From Prinsepia uniflora (taxonomy: Eukaryota > Streptophyta > Magnoliopsida > Rosales > Rosaceae), in NCBI GenBank assembly GCA_032719365.1, contig CM064875.1, positions 12,697,816 through 12,761,815 on the forward strand: DNA of 64,000 nt, read 5' to 3'. Made by a program: the position numbers and the translations under genes. Of the stretch, positions 22,390 to 33,234 are shown one piece after another (position 1 is the stretch's first letter; the number at the start of each line of letters is the position of its first letter). Under the pieces are notes generated by a model, which worked only from the letters and a program-made list of their open reading frames with translations, was not told where the DNA came from and did no database searches.

Positions 22390-22633
22390 CTTTTTTTTTG
22401 TGAAATATATACACATTTTTGTGAAATATATACACAAATCATTTCTGGATTATAATTGGAACCTCTTTTTTTTTTTCTGGATCTATCTCGCATCAATAAC
22501 TCGACATCTACCACTTATAGGTAATTTTAGACAAGTTTCCTTTGAAGTAGGTACATGAATGCCAAGTATGGCTCGTAATAATCTATCTTCCAGAGCATAC
22601 GACTATTCTTTCGCCATCTAAAGTGTTAATTTA
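22390..22633 (-). pseudogene. rpoB: Nuclear plastid rpoB fragment (part 3)
   Basis: Translated on the minus strand, this gives plastid RNA polymerase beta subunit sequence (LEDRLLRAILGIHVPTSKET, then KLPISGR, then RVIDAR) with stops and indels. A 21 bp tandem duplication (tgtgtatatatttcacaaaa unit) sits at its left end, 22392-22433. It continues, without loss, from the fragment at 25554 across the solo LTR. It is a non-functional NUPT. Confidence 0.88.
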
Positions 22634-25553
22634 TGACACGACCCATCCCAATCCCCCCGGGATTACCATGGAATGTGTCATGCTCCCGTCTGACAAGAGG
22701 TGTCAGACAAGGGATAACCTGTTGCCACTGCCCAAACGGGCTTCCAGAGTGCGTAAGGATCGATGGAGGAGGTGTGCGATGTCCCAGTCTCTGCTGCAGT
22801 CGCTTCTGGAATCAACCTGAAGGGCATTAAAAACAAAAGCTGTGAGTGGACGAAAATAAACAAGTCTGTTTAAAACATTTATAAGACATTTATGCCCCTC
22901 AGTAAAAACATATGCATGCGCCAAAAACCAATGATCACACATTTATTTAGAAATAACCATTAGGGCCTTAGCCCGGAAACCAAAGCATAGTTTCAATTTC
23001 CAAAAGTCAATCCAAGAATTATTTCATCAATCCAGTAATATTCATTTATTATTTTTCCATCTCCGGCATCCCCGATGCCTAGCGTCCTAGACGCTTGACG
23101 TTCCAGACGTCATATCTCACGGTATTAAGCAACGCGTGCTGCCCGGGGTCTCACCGGGTCCATATCTCTGACATCCCCGATGTCTGACGTCCATGACGTC
23201 TAGCAATCCTGCTCCTGGATCACTATACGGTCCGGTAGCTCCGTACAATGAGCCCTCGCAGGCAATGCACCGTGACTTCTCCAGTGTCCCCGACACTTGG
23301 AGGAGACCAGGATATATATATATATCCTCATATCGAGATGGTTTTATGGAACACATTTTATTATTCATTTTCAAAATATCACAAGGGCCCTGCCCCGAAT
23401 TTCCATAAAACCGTCATAAGTCCAAATAGTTGATTTAAATCCAAAATCATTTATTCAATTCCATTTTAGAGTCCCCGACTCGAAATCGCACATATAAATC
23501 AACTGGGCCCCTGGCCCGATTTCATAAGTCAACTGGGCCCTGGCCCGATTTCACAAGTTAACTGGACCCCTGGCCCGATTTTACTTTATCAAATCCGTAA
23601 CCGTTTCATGAAATCATATCCATCCATATTTATGGAAATCAGTGCAAATCCAGAAAACCTCGATTCACGTGCAAACACGTAAATCGCCTCGAAATACGTG
23701 AAAACATATAAATTCACTAATATCCAAAATAAATCATATAATCACAATTATAACAATCATGAAACAGTTATGCATGCATCGAATTTATAAAACCAATGTC
23801 CACTCACAGACCGTTTAACCGAGCGCCTCAATATGCGTGCCATAGGCCTTCCCGGGCCACACCACTAACACCGGGACTCTCAATCATGTCCAAATCACAT
23901 TAGAGGGTCACTAACCTCCACATTAACATCTCATTAAAGTCCCGTAATTTTCCCGAATTTTTAGGTATTTTTAAACTAGATTTAAAACCTTCGGACGTCC
24001 CGAACAATATCGAGACGGAATCCGATCGACACGAAACCAACGTCAAAATGTTCGTTACATTGTATAGGACAAGTCATGTTGATCATACCTCGGGATTCGC
24101 ACTCACGCGCCCCCACGTGCCACCGCAAGCGGCTGCGCGTGGAAGCCATGCGCCACCGCAAGCGGCTGCGCGTGGAAGCCACGCGCCAGCTACAGTACCC
24201 GCACAGTCATCCCTCTCACCTGTTTGTCTGTAAAACGGGTTGAAAAACCCGCGATAGGACCCGGTTCAATCACACTCAATTCGACATCAATTCAATCCGT
24301 TCATTAAACTGATCCAATCTAATCCATCGCCATTTAAGTTCTGTAAATCGAATTACACAATTTAGGGTCCAAATCCTCACGACTCTCGATCGATCCTTGA
24401 CGGGTTTCCAATTCGGGTTCACCGATTCCGTCCATGATTTCCAAATTAATTCATAGAGTAAGCATCGTGAGAGTGTAAGGGATGTTTCTGCAAAATCAAT
24501 TTGATGAATTCATACCTCTAACCTGTTGAACTCAAGCTCGAAATGAAGCTGCCATGGAAGCTCCGTTCTTCCTCAATCTGACACGGTTTCCCGTCGTTCT
24601 TGCTGCAAAGCTAATCGTTTTGATCCCAGAAGTCGAACTGAATCAACAAATTCGATCCTCACGACTCAAATCATCCATTTCGAATTTCCCTCCCAAAAAC
24701 CAAATTTTCGATTTCTCAGTCTCCCTCACTCAGTCAATCCCCCGTGCAATCTCAGTTCGAATCAAATTCAATTCTCTCCAATTTTCGTTCACAAATTCAG
24801 TGGATAGGGAGGAGATTAAGGGTAGAAGAAAATTGAAGTTTGGGTGTACACGGTTGAGGACTGATCAGAAATAGAAGGGAGAGATGAGATGGACGGCTGT
24901 GATGCAATCTGGGGAGTGAGATGGATGGTTCAGATCAAAAGCAGGGATTTTAATTCTAAATAATTACATAGTGGAACTTTAGTATATAGTTTATGATTAG
25001 TGGATCAAGATCCAATCAAGCCATCGGATGAGTGACACTTGTCACTCATCCATGTGTCCTCCAACAACCCTTTCAGAATAAAATAATCAACACAGTTACC
25101 GAGACGTAACTTCCCCGATTTCACGATTCAGGCCATAACTTCCTCGTACGAAGTCCGATTTCGGCGTGCCGCCTGTCAATGGATTCGTATCGACGATACC
25201 TACGTAACGGTCCTTGGCCCTCGGCCATCGGACATCCCGGCCAAAAAGTCAACATTTCCCCTTCTTTCGTCCAAATTACGAAAATGCCCTTGAACTTCCG
25301 TTCATCATAACTTTCACCACGAACCTCGGAATCGAACGTGCCACCTGTCTATGAACTCGTGACGTCCCAAACTACGTCACGGTCATCGGTCAAAGTCCAT
25401 TTGACCATCGGAATTAAAAGTCAATGTTTTGCCCACGCCCAGGGGCAAAACGGTCATTTTGCACAATTCGCCCGAAATCGGCCCAACTAATCTCAGATTA
25501 GTAAATCATAATTAAATATTATTAAATCCCGATATTTGGGACGGGTCGTTACA
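22634..25553 (-). repeat. Solo LTR C inside plastid-derived DNA
   Basis: A 2920 bp LTR in minus orientation, with TG/CA ends (TGACACGACCC at 22634 on the plus strand, GGGTCGTTACA at 25553), is flanked on both sides by ATTTA (22629-22633 and 25554-25558). No internal region is present, so it is a solo LTR left by recombination between the two LTRs. It shares with B the palindrome (25026-25051), the TGACGT block (25359-25380), the micro-hairpins (23066-23200) and the GGGCC hairpins (23490-23580). A 33 bp tandem duplication (ccaccgcaagcggctgcgcg unit) lies at 24119-24186. Confidence 0.93.
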
Positions 25554-25882
25554 ATTTACCTACTAAAATATCACCAGTCATTACCCAAGACCCTAGCCTC
25601 ACAACTCCATTTTTTACTAAATTGCGGAGTAAATGGGCATCTAGATGTAGTATTTCGCTAGTGATTCTCTTAGGGTCGTTGTTTGTCACATAAGTCTGAA
25701 TTTCATATTTTCGAATATGAAAAGAAGTATAAATATCTCAATTAAACTAGATGCTCGCTAATGAGTACCGCATCTTCAGAATTATAACCTTCCCATGGCA
25801 TATAAGCTACTAAGACTTTTTTTTCCCAAAGCGAGTTCGCCGCCAACAGTAGCAGCATTATCCGCTAAAATTTGTCCCTTTT
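25554..25882 (-). pseudogene. rpoB: Nuclear plastid rpoB fragment (part 2)
   Basis: The minus-strand translation includes KKGQILADNAATVGGEL and AYMPWEGYNSEDAVLISE, then 'HIRKYEIQT'-like and 'NEIPHLEAHLLRN'-like sequence with frameshifts, characteristic of plastid RpoB. It ends at 25882, where a Tat LTR begins. Compared with the piece ending at 39002, about 130 codons of rpoB are missing between the two. Confidence 0.88.
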
Positions 25883-26335
25883 TGTTTGATCCTGAAATGA
25901 CCAACTTGATGAGACTCGCTGGGAGATCTAGGACCAGCCGTATGGTGTCTTGGGCCCGCTGGGGGCGTAACTGCTCGGTAGGGATCCTGCAAAGACTTGA
26001 CACCGATGTGGTGTCGGCCAAAGGGGCTCCGATGCTTAAGTTAGTATCTGTGTGCCGAAGAGCAAGTAAATACAGTGCTCTGAATAGGGTCTCAGAGCTT
26101 ACCTTTGTGAAGGGTTTCGAGGTATTTATAGTAGCCATAACTGCGGTAGTTGGGCTACTGTTTCGGAGCAGGTTGTGCTTTGTGGCTGAGAGTTGCCTGA
26201 CAAGCCCTAGACATCCGGAGGAGGCGCCAGCTGGAGTCCCAACCTGCCTCCGTCAGGGAGTGGGTATGGCAGAGTTGGTTAGGTGACTGTCGCAGCTAGC
26301 TGGTGTCTGTACCCTGTCAGGTGCCGAATGACAGG
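25883..26335 (-). repeat. Left LTR of the Tat element, interrupted
   Basis: It starts TGTTTGATCCTGAAATGACC at 25883 and is about 95% identical (by eye) to 38428-38880 in the same orientation. It is cut at 26335 by the insertion of element D; the remaining 120 bp or so expected from the right copy is not found. A minus-strand TATAAATA lies near 26127. In minus orientation this is the 3' LTR. Confidence 0.8.
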
Positions 26336-26980
26336 TGTAACACCCCGGAAATTCGAGGATTTTAATATTGTAATTTAATGTATGAATTGACATTTTTACC
26401 CTTGTGAATGGTATGGCCAAATTGTTGACTTTTTGATTAGTGGGTCAAATGGACTTCGACCAGTGACCGTGACGTAGTTCGGGACGTCACGAGTTCATAG
26501 ACAGGTGGCACGTCCAATTCGGACGATCAGGGAAAAAGTTATGACTATCGGAAGTTCAGGGGCATTACCGTAATTTGGACGGTTGGGGCGAAAATGTTGA
26601 CTTTTCGTTTGACAACTAGTTTTCACGTGACTCAAGGACCGTTAGGTAGGTCTCGACGTCCTGAGTCCGTAGACAGGCGGCACGCCGAAATCGGACTTCG
26701 TACGAGGAAGTTATGGTCAGAAACGTGAAATCGGGAGGTTCGTGTCTCGATTTTCGTGTCGAATATTTTATTCTGAAATTTTGATTTGGAGGACACCTGG
26801 TGAGTGACAAGTGTCACTCACCCATTGGTTAGATTGGATCAAGCTCCACTAAGCATTTATTTAGGATTTAAATCATCTTTTAATCTTAGCCTTTGATCTG
26901 AAAACCTCCGGATCTAATCCTAGCCATTGATCTCATTTCTGAGATCTAAACTGGACCGTCCATCCTTTTCCCTCCATTTC

Positions 26981-26988
26981 TATATATT
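26981..26988 (+). promoter_or_regulatory. TATA-like box of LTR D
   Basis: ctatatatt lies about 645 bp into the LTR and 160 bp after the palindrome, where the U3/R border could be. Transcription start is inferred to be about 30 bp downstream. Confidence 0.4.
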
Positions 26989-27565
26989 TTCTCACATGAC
27001 ACCCTCACACACTGTCCATTGATCCAACGCTTACGCACTACACCCTATCTCTGTGTCTGTGTGTTGCTGGATTCACGGGGGAGGACTGAGGCACGGCGGT
27101 GAACGGCGGTGGACGGCGGCAAGGTAGGAAATTCTCTAAACCCGAAACGGTTTCAAAAACTTAGGATTTGGAAACTTGAATCCCAGCGTATATGTTTGTT
27201 TCCTACTAACCCTAATCGATTCTAGGGACTATTAGGAACCTTTTGGGCTCGAGTACGTGATCGGAGGTAGCCTGAACGGAGTACAAACGACGACGGGAGA
27301 ACTGGGTCTGTTCATCGAGGTAAGCCTTCGATCCTGTCTGTGTTTGTCGATTTTAATTAGCTAGAACTGTTTCTGGGATTAAGGCGAGTAATTAGGAACA
27401 AACCTGAACAAAAATGGTTGAGAATTAAGGAAATGGTGACCGGGTCATGATCGCGGGTGTGATCGACCCGAGTTGCAGAGATACGGGTCTACCCGTATGA
27501 GGACAGAGGTGATGACATGGCACCCTGTCAGACCTGTCAGGTGACATGGACCAATCGTGAGCCGA

Positions 27566-27749
27566 CACGTGTCACAAGTCAGTGCACAGTTAGCACTGAC
27601 ATGTCAGTGACATGGCCCAGCCAGGGACTGCCACGTGTCACTGACATGTCAGTGACGTGGACCAGTGCCGTGCTGACACGTGGCACATGTCAGATCTGAC
27701 ACTTGGCCTGACAGATCAGTGAGGTGGACCAATCGGGCGTTGACACGTG
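27566..27749 (+). promoter_or_regulatory. Cluster of four G-boxes in LTR D
   Basis: CACGTG occurs at 27566, 27632, 27677 and 27744, each within acacgtgtca, ccacgtgtca or gacacgtggca. Between them are tgacatgtca palindromes. They form an irregular repeat of about 45-67 bp. G-boxes bind bHLH and bZIP factors; activity here is unknown. Confidence 0.7.
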
Positions 27750-29101
27750 GCACCTGTCAGAGTCTGACATGTCAGACTTGACAGCTGTCAGATGACGTCA
27801 TGCTGACGTCAGCAGGGACTGTTCCTGTGTTGACCGGTGCGTGGGGGCGCGTGTGAACAATGTTTTTGGTGGGACCACCACCATTCCTTAGGTTTCGACG
27901 ATCCGAATCCAATGGCGGAGGTTTCGGGTCGATCGGAGATCATTAAGTTGGTCAAAATGAGGTTTATTGCCTTGGGAAGCGCGTTCGGGCGGCTTTTCCC
28001 GGCCGGTTTCAGCCTAGGATTTCATGGTTGAATGTTAGGGGTTTAAATTGACCTTTACGAAAACTTTGGACATGACAGGGATTGTACATTTGTACTAGGA
28101 CGAGGGTATACGTTCGGTTCCTAGCAGGATTGTACTGTGAGTGGGCCCGATTTCATTAAACCCTTACATGCTTAAATGCTTTCTGATTTACTTATATGTT
28201 CACATGCTGGAATCAAGAAATGGTTTTGATGATATTGAAATTTCGGTTATGGCACGTTCCACGGTATTTGGGCATGAGACCCGTCTGATGAAACGTAACG
28301 TTCGGTTCACATTTTATCTATGTATACATATATGTTTTGCATGAGGATATCAATAAAATGTATTTGGTACTGCACTGTATAGATCCATTCTTATGATACT
28401 GTCTCCTCCGGACGAGGTACCCCAGAGTGGTCACGGACGTCTAGAACATCCAGCGTCTATGACGCTAAGCATCGGGGATGCTGTACCCGAATGGGGTTCG
28501 GGGATTGAACTCGGAATTGAGACCCGAGTGTCACGCGTAGCCTTGTGATTGTGACCTTATTGGACGTCAGGGAGGTCAGACATCGGGGATGTCAAGATCG
28601 GAGTGTAATGTGCAGTGGCTAAAATTATGATTATGGTTTTATTATATGCCTTATGGTTTATATTACATGATTGACTGTTTTAAATTCGGTTGCATGCATG
28701 TTTGGAAAACGGAGGGGTAAATTATATTTTTTCCTTATCAAATGATTTTATAAACTTGAGTTTCGGTCCACTCACCCTTAATGTTTTGGTAACCCCTCCA
28801 GGTCGTGCTAATGAGGTAGAGGAGGAACCTGAGGCTGAGGCATAGATCCACTTCTGCGTACCTGAACCCCTGTTGGGTGGTGTACCCGCAGGTTTATGTT
28901 AGAGTCGTGCTCGCAACTTGTCGTTTGTATTTCATCCCTTGTTTGACATCTGTTTATTTCGGATTTGATGTAAAACTTTAATTTGGTTTTTATGCATTTG
29001 AACGTTTGAGGTTAAAACTGGAACATTATTTTGGGTGTCAGACGGGAGCAGGGCACGTCCCCATGTGGTCCCAGAGAGGATCGGGGCGGGTCCTGTCAGC
29101 T

Positions 29102-29119
29102 TGGTATCAGAGCACTAGG
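29102..29119 (+). other. Primer binding site, tRNA-iMet type (element D)
   Basis: TGGTATCAGAGCACTAGG begins three bases after the LTR end at 29098, complementary to initiator tRNA-Met. Confidence 0.92.
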
Positions 29120-29211
29120 TTGTGGTCAGCATGCTAGACTAGCAATTAGTACTAGTTACTTTTCGACTTTTAAGGATAATGTTAACTGATCTATGCCTCT
29201 TGACAGTGGTT

Positions 29212-30556
29212 ATGCCTCCTAGGAGAATTCCTCATACACGAACTGACGAGGATCTGGAAAGAGAAATGGAATGCGCAAGCATTGAGCGGGCTCAACGTCT
29301 GGGAGCCACACCTTTCAACGGGGGATCGAACCCCGAAGATGCTCATGATTGGATCACCAAATGGGAAAGGATCTTCACTGTGATGCACTGCCCTCCGGGT
29401 GAACGGGTAACTTTGGCGGCCTTCTTACTGGAAGGAGGAGCCTACCAGTGGTGGCACAGCCTTGAAATGTCTGGATGGTGTGTCCATACCACTACTTGGG
29501 AAGCTTTCCGTTCCCGATTTCTGGAGCAGTACTACCCGCGATCATTTCGCGCGGCACGGGAGGCTGAGTTCCAGCGGCTGGAGCAGGGGGATATGTCCGT
29601 TGCGGACTACGAGCAGACTTTCGGAAAACTATCCCGGTTCGCTGCATCATTCGTTAGCACGGAGGAGGACAAATGCCAGAGGTTTGAGCTTGGACTCCGA
29701 GGGGAGATCTGGGCAAGTGTGACTGCTACTACTCATGCTTCTTCTGAGAGATATGGTCGACGCTGCGGTGCGTGTCGAGGCGAGTCTGGCGGCACACCAG
29801 ACACGACAGCCTTCGGGCGAGGGGCGACGTCAGGATCGCCCACACCGTGGCCCATCAGGTCAGAAGAACAACAAGGGAGGGGGCTACAGGGGAGCACCCT
29901 CATCCTTCAAGGGTCGTGGCTGGTCAGGTCTACGTGGAGGCTCTCAGGGCAGAGGATCAGGATACAACTCTGGGCAGCGTTCATCTTGGAGCGGTGCTTC
30001 TGGTGGGCATTCGGACAGGCCGAGGCCAGTAACCTGCTTTGCTTGCGGAGAGGAGGGCCACTATGCCTGTGATTGCCCGCTGTTGTCCAAGAGCAACGAC
30101 GCTGGGGGCTCTAGTGTGGTGCAGAGCACGTCTTCCCTCACTAATGGAGGTCGCGGTCAGGGAGGTGGCCGAGGTGCTGGGCGTGGTGCGCGCGGACGCG
30201 GACGGAATGGAGGGCCTAGGGCCCAAGTGTTTGCTATGACCCAGCAGCAGGCGAGGACTGCCCCAGGCGTGGTTACAGGTACACTACATATCCTAAACCT
30301 TCTTGTACGTGTGTTGATGGATGCGGGGGCTACACATTATTTTATTTCAAAGAGTTGTGCGGGTATGCTTGATTGTGTGGTATCGGCCTTAGATTGTGAA
30401 ATGGGTGTTGGCACCCCGATGGGCATCGTGTACCTTGTGAATCAGGTGATTAGGAGATGCCCGGTGAGAATTGAGGATGTGGATTTACCAGCGGATCTAA
30501 TTATTTTAGATATCCATGACTTCGATGTAATTTCTTCACATCGCCTCCTGAAGTGA
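29212..30556 (+). pseudogene. Gypsy gag-protease, frameshifted and truncated
   Basis: The start is MPPRRIP at 29212, aligned with the MPPRRK start of element A. The gag domain is intact to about 29728, then a one-base frameshift moves the reading to the next frame, where it continues DMVDAAVRVEASL. A CCHC knuckle follows (CFACGEEGHYACDC, around 30034-30078), then a Gly/Arg-rich tail and the protease with MDAGATHYFIS, in which Ala replaces the usual Thr or Ser after the catalytic Asp. The protease ends early at 'DFDVI', where related elements continue 'LGMDWL'; a deletion of perhaps 40 codons joins it to pol and shifts the frame. At the junction atttcttcac occurs twice, about 30 bp apart. Confidence 0.88.
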
Positions 30557-31695
30557 TTTCTTCACTTACTGCTACCAAACTTCTACATAAGGGATGCCAG
30601 GGTTATCTGGCGCATGTCGTGTCGGATCAGGGTGATACTCCGGGTATCGATGAGATACCGGTGGTACGTGAGTTTCCGGATGTATTTCCGGAAGACTTAC
30701 TTGGGTTACCACCATCGCGGGAGATCGAGTTTACAATTGAACTACTCCCCGGTACCCGACCTATATCTCAGGCACCATACCGGATGGCGCCGGCCGAGTT
30801 ACGAGAACTCAAAATTCAATTGCAGGAGTTGGTGGATTTGGGATACGTCCGACCGAGCACTTCACCGTGGGGAGCACCGGTGTTGTTCGTAAAGAAGAAG
30901 GAGGGGAGTCTCCGTTTGTGCATTGACTATCGGCAACTCAACAAGGTGACACTGAGGAACCAGTATCCTCTACCCAGGATCGATGACCTTTTTGACCAGT
31001 TGCGGGGAGCACAGTGCTTCTCGAAGATTGATTTGCGGTCTGGGTATCACCAACTGAGGATTTCGGAGGAGGATATTCCGAAAACTGCTTTTCGAACCCG
31101 TTACGGACACTATGAGTTCCTAGTGATGCCGTTCGGCTTGACGAATTCTCCAGCAGCATTCATGGATCTGATGAACCGGGTCTTCCGACCCTACTTGGAT
31201 AAGTTCGTGATTTTATTAATTGATGATATCTTGGTATACTCAAGGAGTGCCCGAGCACATGAGGAACATCTACGGTTGGTCTTGGAGAAGCTAAGACAAG
31301 AGCAGTTGTACGCCAAGCTGAGCAAGTGTCAGTTTTGGCTGAGCAGTATTGGTTTTCTGGGACACGTGATATCGACGGATAGGATTAGCGTGGATCCCAA
31401 GAAAACAGAAGCGGTGACTAACTGGGCTAGACCGACAACAGTAACGGAGGTGCGGAGTTTTGTCAGATTAGCAGGTTACTACCGGAGATTCGTGGAGGGT
31501 TTCTCCAAAATTGCTGCACCATTGACTCGTTTGACTCGGAAGGGAGTGAAGTTTATTTGGGACGAGCAGTGCGATCGGAGTTTTCAAGAATTGAAGGATC
31601 GATTGACCACTGCACCTGTCCTTGCATTACCGGATGACAGTGGAGAATTCGTGGTCTTTAGTGACGCATCACTACAAGGACGTATCCGTATCTGA
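30553..31695 (+). pseudogene. Gypsy reverse transcriptase with truncated RNase H
   Basis: The 380-codon frame encodes the end of the protease linker (KGCQGYLAHVV), 'VVREFPDVFPEDL', then RT: YRMAPAELREL, PWGAPVLFVKKK, LCIDYRQLNKVT, FSKIDLRSGYHQLRI, 'FLVMPFGLTNSPAAF', catalytic LIDDILVY (FIDD in most relatives; both Asp are kept), 'GHVIS', and the connection domain. RNase H starts at 'FVVFSDAS', and the frame breaks off at about 31684, followed by unrelated residues to a stop at 31695. RT would be structurally complete, but without integrase and with a frameshifted gag the element is dead. Confidence 0.92.
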
Positions 31696-31761
31696 AAGGT
31701 GGCCGTATCGGCCTGGTGACCGTCAGATCGGAAGTGCGCATCTCGAGGCGTGCCAAGGGCC

Positions 31762-31770
31762 TATAAAAAA
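31762..31770 (+). promoter_or_regulatory. TATA-like box before the antisense ORF
   Basis: gcctataaaaaaaggg lies on the plus strand about 250-500 bp before the antisense reading frame of the Tat element. It could promote the antisense gene; this is inferred from position only. Confidence 0.3.
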
Positions 31771-32280
31771 AGGGTGGAAGCTTTTGACTTTTTCACTTTT
31801 TACTCAGTGCATCTGTGGGATAAATTCGAGTGCCGACTGAATTGGAACCTGTCGAGAGGAAAGGAGACGTACGTGAAACCAATTCCGCCGAGACATTCCG
31901 TAACAGGTATAATTTCTGCCGAACGGCACCTCGTCTAAGTATGTGTTCCGTAGCATAGGTGCTTAGTCGTAGCTTCTTTGTTTTGGTAATTTGTAGATAT
32001 CAGAGTTTGAGTCAAACAGTGGATTTGGGGTTAGGTCCCCTCAAGCTTTTGGCGGGGAAGCACCGTCTCGTTCGGCAAACGACGTGCCGAGCGAGCGTAG
32101 TGGTTCAACGTCCACTAGTAGGTCCACAGCCGACAGTTCTTCATCGTCCAGCAGCGGTGACAGCCTAGATATGGCTCTCAGGTTGTCGAGGAATTAGGTA
32201 CGACAACAGGGGAGTGCAGCACGTCCGAGGCCGACCGACCTACTGACAGAACGACATCACCCCGAACCCTGCCAGGTGTC

Positions 32281-32832
32281 GTGGTTGACACGGACGACGA
32301 AGATAGCGGGACAGAGATGAGCTCACCGATGGAGCTAGATGCCGATAGTGTGGTGAAGACGGAGTATGTTGTGGACTACGAGGCAAACACCATTCGGCAG
32401 GCCGACTTGGACAGGTTCCAGGAGTTGTACAATGTGCCGGCAGACATCAAGATGGTCTTGCCGCCAATGAGCAGGAGGCCGAACGATCCTCCAGAAGGGT
32501 CGACGTTATTTTACGTCGACTGTTTTGAGCATGGAGTGAGGCTGCCGCTGCACCCTTTGCTCCAGGACATGATGATGAGGGCGAACTTAGCCATGGGGTA
32601 GCTAAACGCAAACGGCTGGATCATCCTGATCAGCCTATACATGACCTTCCGACTGGCGGGGCTGCCAGAGCTGACTTGGGGGCAGTTGTGCGAACTCTAC
32701 CGTTTCAAGAGGAAAACCTACGAGTTGGGATGGTACCAGATGGAGTGTCTGTACAAGACGACCCGGGGTACTTTTATTAACGACGTGCAAAGTCACGTTT
32801 TTTTTGTTATTTTTGCTGCTTTTGTATTCTGA
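32281..32832 (+). pseudogene. Antisense extra ORF of the Tat element
   Basis: Opposite in direction to gag-pol. The frame starts about MVDTDDEDSGTEMSS and includes 'EYVVDYEANTIRQADLDRF', 'VPADIKMVLPPMSRRPNDPP', 'FYVDCFEHGVRLPLHPLLQ', a TAG at 32599-32601 (CAG expected), then 'LNANGWIILISLYMTFRLAG' and 'LYRFKRKTYELGWYQM'. The block with RLPLHPLLQ and ANGW resembles the Pfam family 'putative gypsy type transposon' (PF04195). Extra ORFs between integrase and 3' LTR, some antisense, are known for Tat elements. A Ser-rich stretch in another frame at about 32050-32190 may be its N-terminal part. Role unknown. Confidence 0.68.
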
Positions 32833-33234
32833 ATGAGAACTACCGATAGGAGAGTACTTGGGCATTTGTGTGCCCGTTTTGGCGGATTGTGCAAATGTGT
32901 AGGCATGCCGATCCACGGGGTTTAGGCTAGTATGTATCGAACGGACTTAAGGACAAATCCAAACAATAACGCACATAACTGGGCGAAAATCAAATCGTAA
33001 TATCGAAGGCTAATTGAACTTGACTAAGTGGATGTCTGCTGGCAGGGCAAGTAGATGCCTGTCAGGGGTCACCGTGAATGCCGATCGGCAAGGGTGAATA
33101 GGCTACCTAAGGTCTAAGGACAAAAACCAACATGTAGATAAATGAAAGAACACTTGGCCGGAAAGGCAAGGTCGATTGGAGAAGCCAAATCGAATACAAT
33201 AATTCGTAAAACATAATACATGGGAAAACACTTT

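Larger units (their letters stand above)
26336..29098 (+). repeat. LTR D (5' LTR of element D)
   Basis: This 2763 bp LTR runs from TGTAACACCCCGGAAATTCG to GGGTCCTGTCA, followed by the primer site. It holds the TGACGT inverted pair (26469-26490), the palindrome (26799-26822), a TATA-like box (tatatatt, 26981), a G-box cluster (27566-27749) and micro-hairpins (28437-28593). Confidence 0.9.
26336..31684 (+). mobile_element. Ty3/gypsy element D (Tekay/Del type), 3' truncated
   Basis: The order is LTR (26336-29098), tRNA-iMet primer site, gag, protease, RT and the first part of RNase H. It stops at about 31684 inside RNase H; the rest of RNase H, integrase and 3' LTR are absent. It is inserted in the left LTR of the Tat element (acagg at 26331-26335 would be the target duplication). 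The loss of its 3' half together with the rest of that LTR points to one deletion. Confidence 0.88.

Noticed and set aside
25795..26286. A 163-codon plus-strand ORF
   Set aside because: It spans the junction between rpoB fragment and Tat LTR, so it is a chance fusion of unrelated DNA.
32281..32832. Antisense ORF as an independent host gene
   Set aside because: It occupies the position of known extra ORFs in Tat elements, between integrase and the 3' LTR, and resembles a transposon-associated family.
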